Shown piece after piece: positions 60,621 to 64,000 of a stretch of 64,000 bases of DNA. Position 1 is the first letter of the stretch; the number at the start of each line of letters is the position of its first letter. The notes below the pieces were generated by a model. That model saw nothing but the letters and a program-made list of their open reading frames with translations, did not search any database and had not been told where the DNA came from. Origin of the DNA: Epiperipatus broadwayi (taxonomy: Eukaryota; Onychophora; Udeonychophora; Euonychophora; Peripatidae); NCBI GenBank assembly GCA_028023455.1, contig JAQFVV010000021.1, positions 2,995,351-3,059,350 of the forward strand, given 5' to 3'. A program made the position numbers and the translations under genes.

Positions 60621-61112
60621 ATGGAGACTCAGGGTAAAAATAGCCCCAACAAGGAAAAAAGAGAAATTATAGCTTTACTAACCAGCATGTTTGAAAAACA
60701 AAAAGAAACAGCCGAAGAATATAAAAAAATAGCCAAAGAGCTTAAAAACCAAAATAATGAAATGAAGAGTAAATTGGAAGAGCAAGCTGAAATGCTTGAA
60801 AAGTTAAAGGACCAGATCAAAATGGGCCAGAATAAGATAAAAGAAGAAATGAAGGAAATAAGATGTGAAATTACAGGAAAGGTAGAGAAGAACCAACAAA
60901 TTATAAAGGTAGATTTAGTTAAAGAAAGTCAGGAAGATGAAAAGGAAGTTGAGGTGATAAAAGACAGAGAAATTAAATTAGAATCAAATAGCATTGTGAC
61001 ATATAAAGTAGAAACAAATGTAGACCAAGAAATAGAAGAGAGATATAAGTTCAAGGTAGAAGATAGCGTAAAAGAGTTTTTACAAAGTATTAAAAATAAA
61101 AGTTTAAAGTAA
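60621..61112 (+). CDS. Coiled-coil gag-like protein of the LTR element (163 aa)
   Basis: Longest convincing ORF in the window. Start is the first ATG after the untranslated leader (ACTCAGGG context). Residues ~10-100 are charged and heptad-like (KEKREIIALLTSMFEKQKE, EEQAEMLEKLKDQI, EEMKEIRCEITGKV), a long coiled coil of the kind found at the N-terminus of some Ty3/Gypsy-type Gag proteins. Residues ~100-163 are Glu/Lys-rich. No capsid major-homology region and no CCHC knuckle, and it is much shorter than a full Gag. It ends on the heptamer TTTAAAG directly before TAA. The gag role is inferred from position between primer site and the rest of the internal region plus composition, not from a domain match. 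The antisense frames here are shadows. Confidence 0.6.
   Translation: METQGKNSPNKEKREIIALLTSMFEKQKETAEEYKKIAKELKNQNNEMKSKLEEQAEMLEKLKDQIKMGQNKIKEEMKEIRCEITGKVEKNQQIIKVDLVKESQEDEKEVEVIKDREIKLESNSIVTYKVETNVDQEIEERYKFKVEDSVKEFLQSIKNKSLK
61103..61109 (+). promoter_or_regulatory. Candidate -1 frameshift slippery site
   Basis: T TTA AAG in the reading frame of the gag-like ORF, fitting X XXY YYZ, with the stop codon TAA immediately after (61110-61112). Slippage by one base gives TTT AAA GTA and enters an open frame to 61357. A long A-rich segment follows; I do not see an obvious strong pseudoknot. Confidence 0.4.
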
Positions 61113-61357
61113 ACATTCATGTTCGTAGATTTAAAAACAGATTTAAAAAAAGAAAGCGTAGAAAAAAATATTCCCAGATTGAAGTAATTCAGAGTTTGTC
61201 TAAACATCAAGGTTTTCTGATTTACAAAGTTGAAAATAGAATGGAAAGAGAAAGAGATAAAGTAATAAATTATAAAAGCGGGATAGATAAGAGAGGAAAG
61301 GTAGTTTATATTATAGAGTTAGTATGTAGAAAGAAAGAACCGCCTGACAAAAATTAA
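61106..61357 (+). CDS. -1 frame continuation (83 codons) of the gag-like ORF
   Basis: Open from the slippery site to TAA at 61355. The product starts very basic (FKNRFKKRKRRKKYSQ) and continues with SLSKHQGFLIYKVENR and a KVVYIIELVCRKKEPP end. It has no start codon suited to independent expression near its beginning, so it would need frameshifting. Alternatives: the tail of gag put out of frame by a one-base change, or a stub of pol left by internal deletion. I recognise no family. Confidence 0.4.
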   Translation, partial: KVNIHVRRFKNRFKKRKRRKKYSQIEVIQSLSKHQGFLIYKVENRMERERDKVINYKSGIDKRGKVVYIIELVCRKKEPPDKN

Positions 61358-63340
61358 AATTATGTAATCTGACGGATTCGCTGGCTTGACCTAATTATTA
61401 ACGACCATAAACTGGGAATAATGGAAAATGTTTAACAAAGTTTAATGAAATAAATGAAAAAATGAGTATCAAGTTAGTTTGAATAATTAAAAATGATTAA
61501 AGTTAGTCTTAGTAAAATAAAATAACAATCTTAGAGTTTTTAAAATGTCAAAGCAACGATAAAATGATTTATGTTAAAACCCTCGATTATGTCTTATCGA
61601 TTATATTGATATCCCAGCTCATAAGTCTAGAACATAGCGGAGCATGACGCAAACAAAATAAATATGTAAAATCAAAACAGACAAGCAAAATGAAAATGTT
61701 TCTTTTTTTTAAAAAAAAAAAAAGGGGGGGGGAGAGTAAAAATAACGCTTTAAAAATAAAAATGAAATAAATAAGTGTATAATGAAAGTATTAATGAAAA
61801 TAAAACATTATCAAATAAAATTTTAAAAAAAAGTGTATTAAATTAGGATTGAGGTGTATGCGAGTATTTGGGCAAAGATATAAATTTCAGGCCTGACTTT
61901 TGTTGGATTAAGCCTTTTCTTGCGGTGACTTGGTTTCTATGGATGGGTAGTGTGAAGAATAAATAATACTGATGATGATGTGCCAGTAGAAAAGTCCTGG
62001 CATATAAAAATTAATAAATCTGGAGGAAAAGTTCCCAGTAACCAAATAAAATAAATATTTTAGTAAGTCAAATGTGCAGTAGAGATAGTCCTGCCATTCA
62101 CAATCTTAAAGTCCCTTTTCATGATCCATTGTGCACAACAGTTGCCCATGCCATAGTCATGACTTCTGCAAGAAATTAAAAGTTGGTTTAAATCAGCACA
62201 AGATCTATCTGTGTGTTGAATTGCCTTATACTTTGCTGCCTACTTCTCTTAACATTACATTTAACACCTAATGATGAAAATAAAAAATAAAAATGCACTC
62301 TAGAAAAATAAGAATCTGAAGTGGTCAATACTTAGGAAAAGTGATCAATGCACATGTTAATCAAGAAAAATGTTCGTAAATAAATAAGTAGGTCAAATAG
62401 TTAAAATAAAATCGATAAAATCAAGTTAAATAAATAAGCGTAAATAAAACTATAGTAAATAATAATGAAGAATGACTCGTAATAAACTAATCGATTTTTT
62501 TTTATTGAATACACGCATGTTAAATAAAGATGTTTGTAATGATTTACAAATAATATTATAAGATTAGTGTAAATAAATATTTTAAATAATGTTTCTTAAG
62601 GGTTATAAATAATATTGTAATATAAATAAATAGTGTAAGATATTGTTCATGTGAATTTAAAAATAAGGTTGGAAGATTAATAATAAAAAAATAAAAGTCA
62701 ATCTAAGGTGAATTAAGAGTGAATAAGTATACATGTGTATATACGCATACATACACTGGTAATATCCGGTAAATACGATACCTCATGATGCGTATCTTAA
62801 ATGTATTTATCCAGATATCCTTTTAGGTTATGTTCTTGGCATTGCTGCACCTCATGATGCATGCAAATAGGGATTTATTTAGTATAGATTCCCTGTAAGC
62901 AAGTCCAGTAATAACTCTATATCTAGAATATTAGTAGGTGTAGAATTATGCTGCACGTATACACGTGTAGGAAGTTATCTATAGAAAAAGGGAATGAAGG
63001 TAGTATAGAAATAAGTTTAGTTAAGGATAAGTTTAAAACTGCCGACTGGATAAATTTTAGTACCCATAATGGACTTGTCAGGGATCATTCCTCTTTCCAA
63101 ACGATCCCTGTGCCACAAAAATAGTTTGTCCCGGTGGTCATTATCCATGATTTAGATCATTGTGAGCAATGTATTCGGCATAGATAGAAGGAAAGGATAG
63201 TCAAAACAGATTGCCCTTTGTAGTTTAAGTAAAAGATATTAAAAAGCTTACTTAGAAAAATAATAAATTAATAAATCTTTAGAGTCAAGCATTAAAATTG
63301 CATGAGATAAAATGGTCAAAAATGACGCATTTTACTCTAA
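61358..63340 (+). other. Non-coding internal region of the LTR element
   Basis: About 2 kb without an open frame of interest. It includes an A13G9-like run near 61712-61732 and a small repeat, ACCTCATGATGC, at 62780 and 62850. Pol would sit here in an autonomous relative. Confidence 0.6.
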
Positions 63341-63342
63341 AA

Positions 63343-63355
63343 TGGAGGGGGGTGT
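63343..63355 (+). promoter_or_regulatory. Polypurine tract
   Basis: AATGGAGGGGGGTGTAA directly before the 3' LTR start. It is interrupted by T residues near its end but is the only G-rich purine run in the area. Expected primer for plus-strand synthesis. Confidence 0.6.
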
Positions 63356-63357
63356 AA

Positions 63358-64000
63358 TGTGCCAAGGCCAATTTGGCATATGTATATAAAATAATTTTGT
63401 CTAAAAAAATTATTAAAATAAAAAAAATCTTCCATAACAGAGTTGAAATAAAAGTTGAAAAATAATTGATTAAAAGTGGGAAGGGTTTTTTATTAAAGTT
63501 AAACTAAAGGTTTTATAAAAAGGAAGTAAAGAGTTTATTATTATTAGTTGAAATACAATTTAAAAGGTTTAAAGAAAATATATAAATCTAAGACATTTAA
63601 ATTAAAGAAGAAAAATAATCTTAAAACTATTTTTGATTTTAGAATAGTAAAATATATATATGTGCATGTGAATGTAAATAAATGTAAGCTGTTAAAAAGA
63701 GATATAATAAATGCGTGTTAAAATCGTATTGAAAAACACATGAAAATAAATATTGAAATGAAATATATTTAAAAACACAGCAGTGGGCTGCTAATTAAAG
63801 ATATAAAAAAACAATACGTTTATGAAAGCTACTACTGGTTAAACAATCGTCAAAAACATGTTGTCATAGGATTAATTACCAATGGAATTCGACAACAGAT
63901 ATTTGCCGGAGAATATTACATGGACAACACATCACAGGTATAAATAGACTTTTTTTTTATCAGACAAATAATTGAGAGAGTTTTTTCAGTCTAGTTTGCA
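63358..64000 (+). repeat. 3' LTR, partial (first 643 bp)
   Basis: Matches 58509-59150 closely, starting TGTGCCAAGGCCAATTTGG and including the TATA box. Runs off the window inside ...TCTAGTTTGCA, so neither its end nor the target duplication can be examined. Confidence 0.9.

Larger units (their letters stand above)
58509..64000 (+). mobile_element. Non-autonomous LTR retrotransposon (3' LTR runs off the window)
   Basis: Direct terminal repeats begin with TGTGC(T/C)AAGGCCAATTTGG at 58509 and 63358. Between them, in order: TATA box, poly(A) signal, a probable LTR end, a primer-binding site resembling the complement of the tRNA-Lys 3' end, one gag-like ORF, about 2 kb without coding sequence, a G-rich polypurine tract, and the second LTR. 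I see no protease, RT, RNase H or integrase motif in the 3.15-kb internal region. Over the ~640 bp visible in both, the LTRs differ at roughly 25-30 positions by eye, so it is not a recent insertion. Depends on another element for pol functions (inference). Confidence 0.85.

Noticed and set aside
60629-61210. Antisense frames opposite the gag-like ORF
   Set aside because: Shadows of a Lys/Glu-rich coding strand, giving Phe/Leu/Ser-rich products; no motif.

Overview
This is a strongly A/T-rich stretch of animal (metazoan) nuclear DNA, most likely from an invertebrate. It holds RTE-type and Penelope-type retroelement remnants, tRNA-derived SINEs, MITE-like hairpins, an LTR element and long AT, ATT and ATC microsatellites, with no bacterial-style gene packing. 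I cannot place the species from the sequence alone. I see no intact host gene, no functional tRNA or rRNA gene and no CRISPR array. Almost everything recognisable is mobile DNA or its debris, so the window reads as intergenic or deep intronic sequence.

Layout. At 1-5.8 kb two dead copies of one RTE-like LINE converge. The plus copy (1-2330) has endonuclease and reverse transcriptase pieces. The minus copy is split into 5473-5735 and 2399-2838, apparently by an insertion carrying a zinc-knuckle ORF1 remnant (3420-5440). From 5.8-11.5 kb there are AT arrays, foldback repeats and SINE fragments. At 11,546-16,643 and again at 26,270-31,048 lie two diverged same-strand copies of an unrecognised ~5 kb element ('element X'). 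Each copy has a TATA box about 1 kb from its left end, a short related ORF and a strictly kept 34-nt hairpin near the right end. From 17-26 kb there is a Penelope-like GIY-YIG endonuclease remnant, a large compound trinucleotide microsatellite, a hAT-like end and several repeat fragments.

From 31-54 kb there is a dense patchwork of repeat families, many arranged as palindromes with arms of 50 to 400 bp. It includes a 991-bp TA-flanked element with 27-bp inverted termini (32,878-33,868), a nearly perfect 77-bp-arm hairpin (46,016-46,194), a second LINE tail, a second Penelope remnant bracketed by inverted repeats, and a small tRNA-derived SINE. From 54.8-58.5 kb there is another copy of that SINE with clear target duplications, a third LINE tail, a ~120-bp-arm palindrome, a 146-bp MITE, and a four-unit tandem array of a tRNA-like SINE. 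From 58,509 to the window end lies an LTR retrotransposon with 5' LTR, tRNA-Lys-like primer site, one coiled-coil gag-like ORF, polypurine tract and the start of the 3' LTR. It has no recognisable pol. The gag-like ORF ends on a TTTAAAG slippery heptamer, with an 83-codon open frame continuing in the -1 frame.

Nothing here forms a cooperating gene set. The shared theme is non-autonomous elements and foldback repeats that would give long double-stranded RNA if transcribed. The best candidates for something undescribed are element X and the gag-only LTR element.
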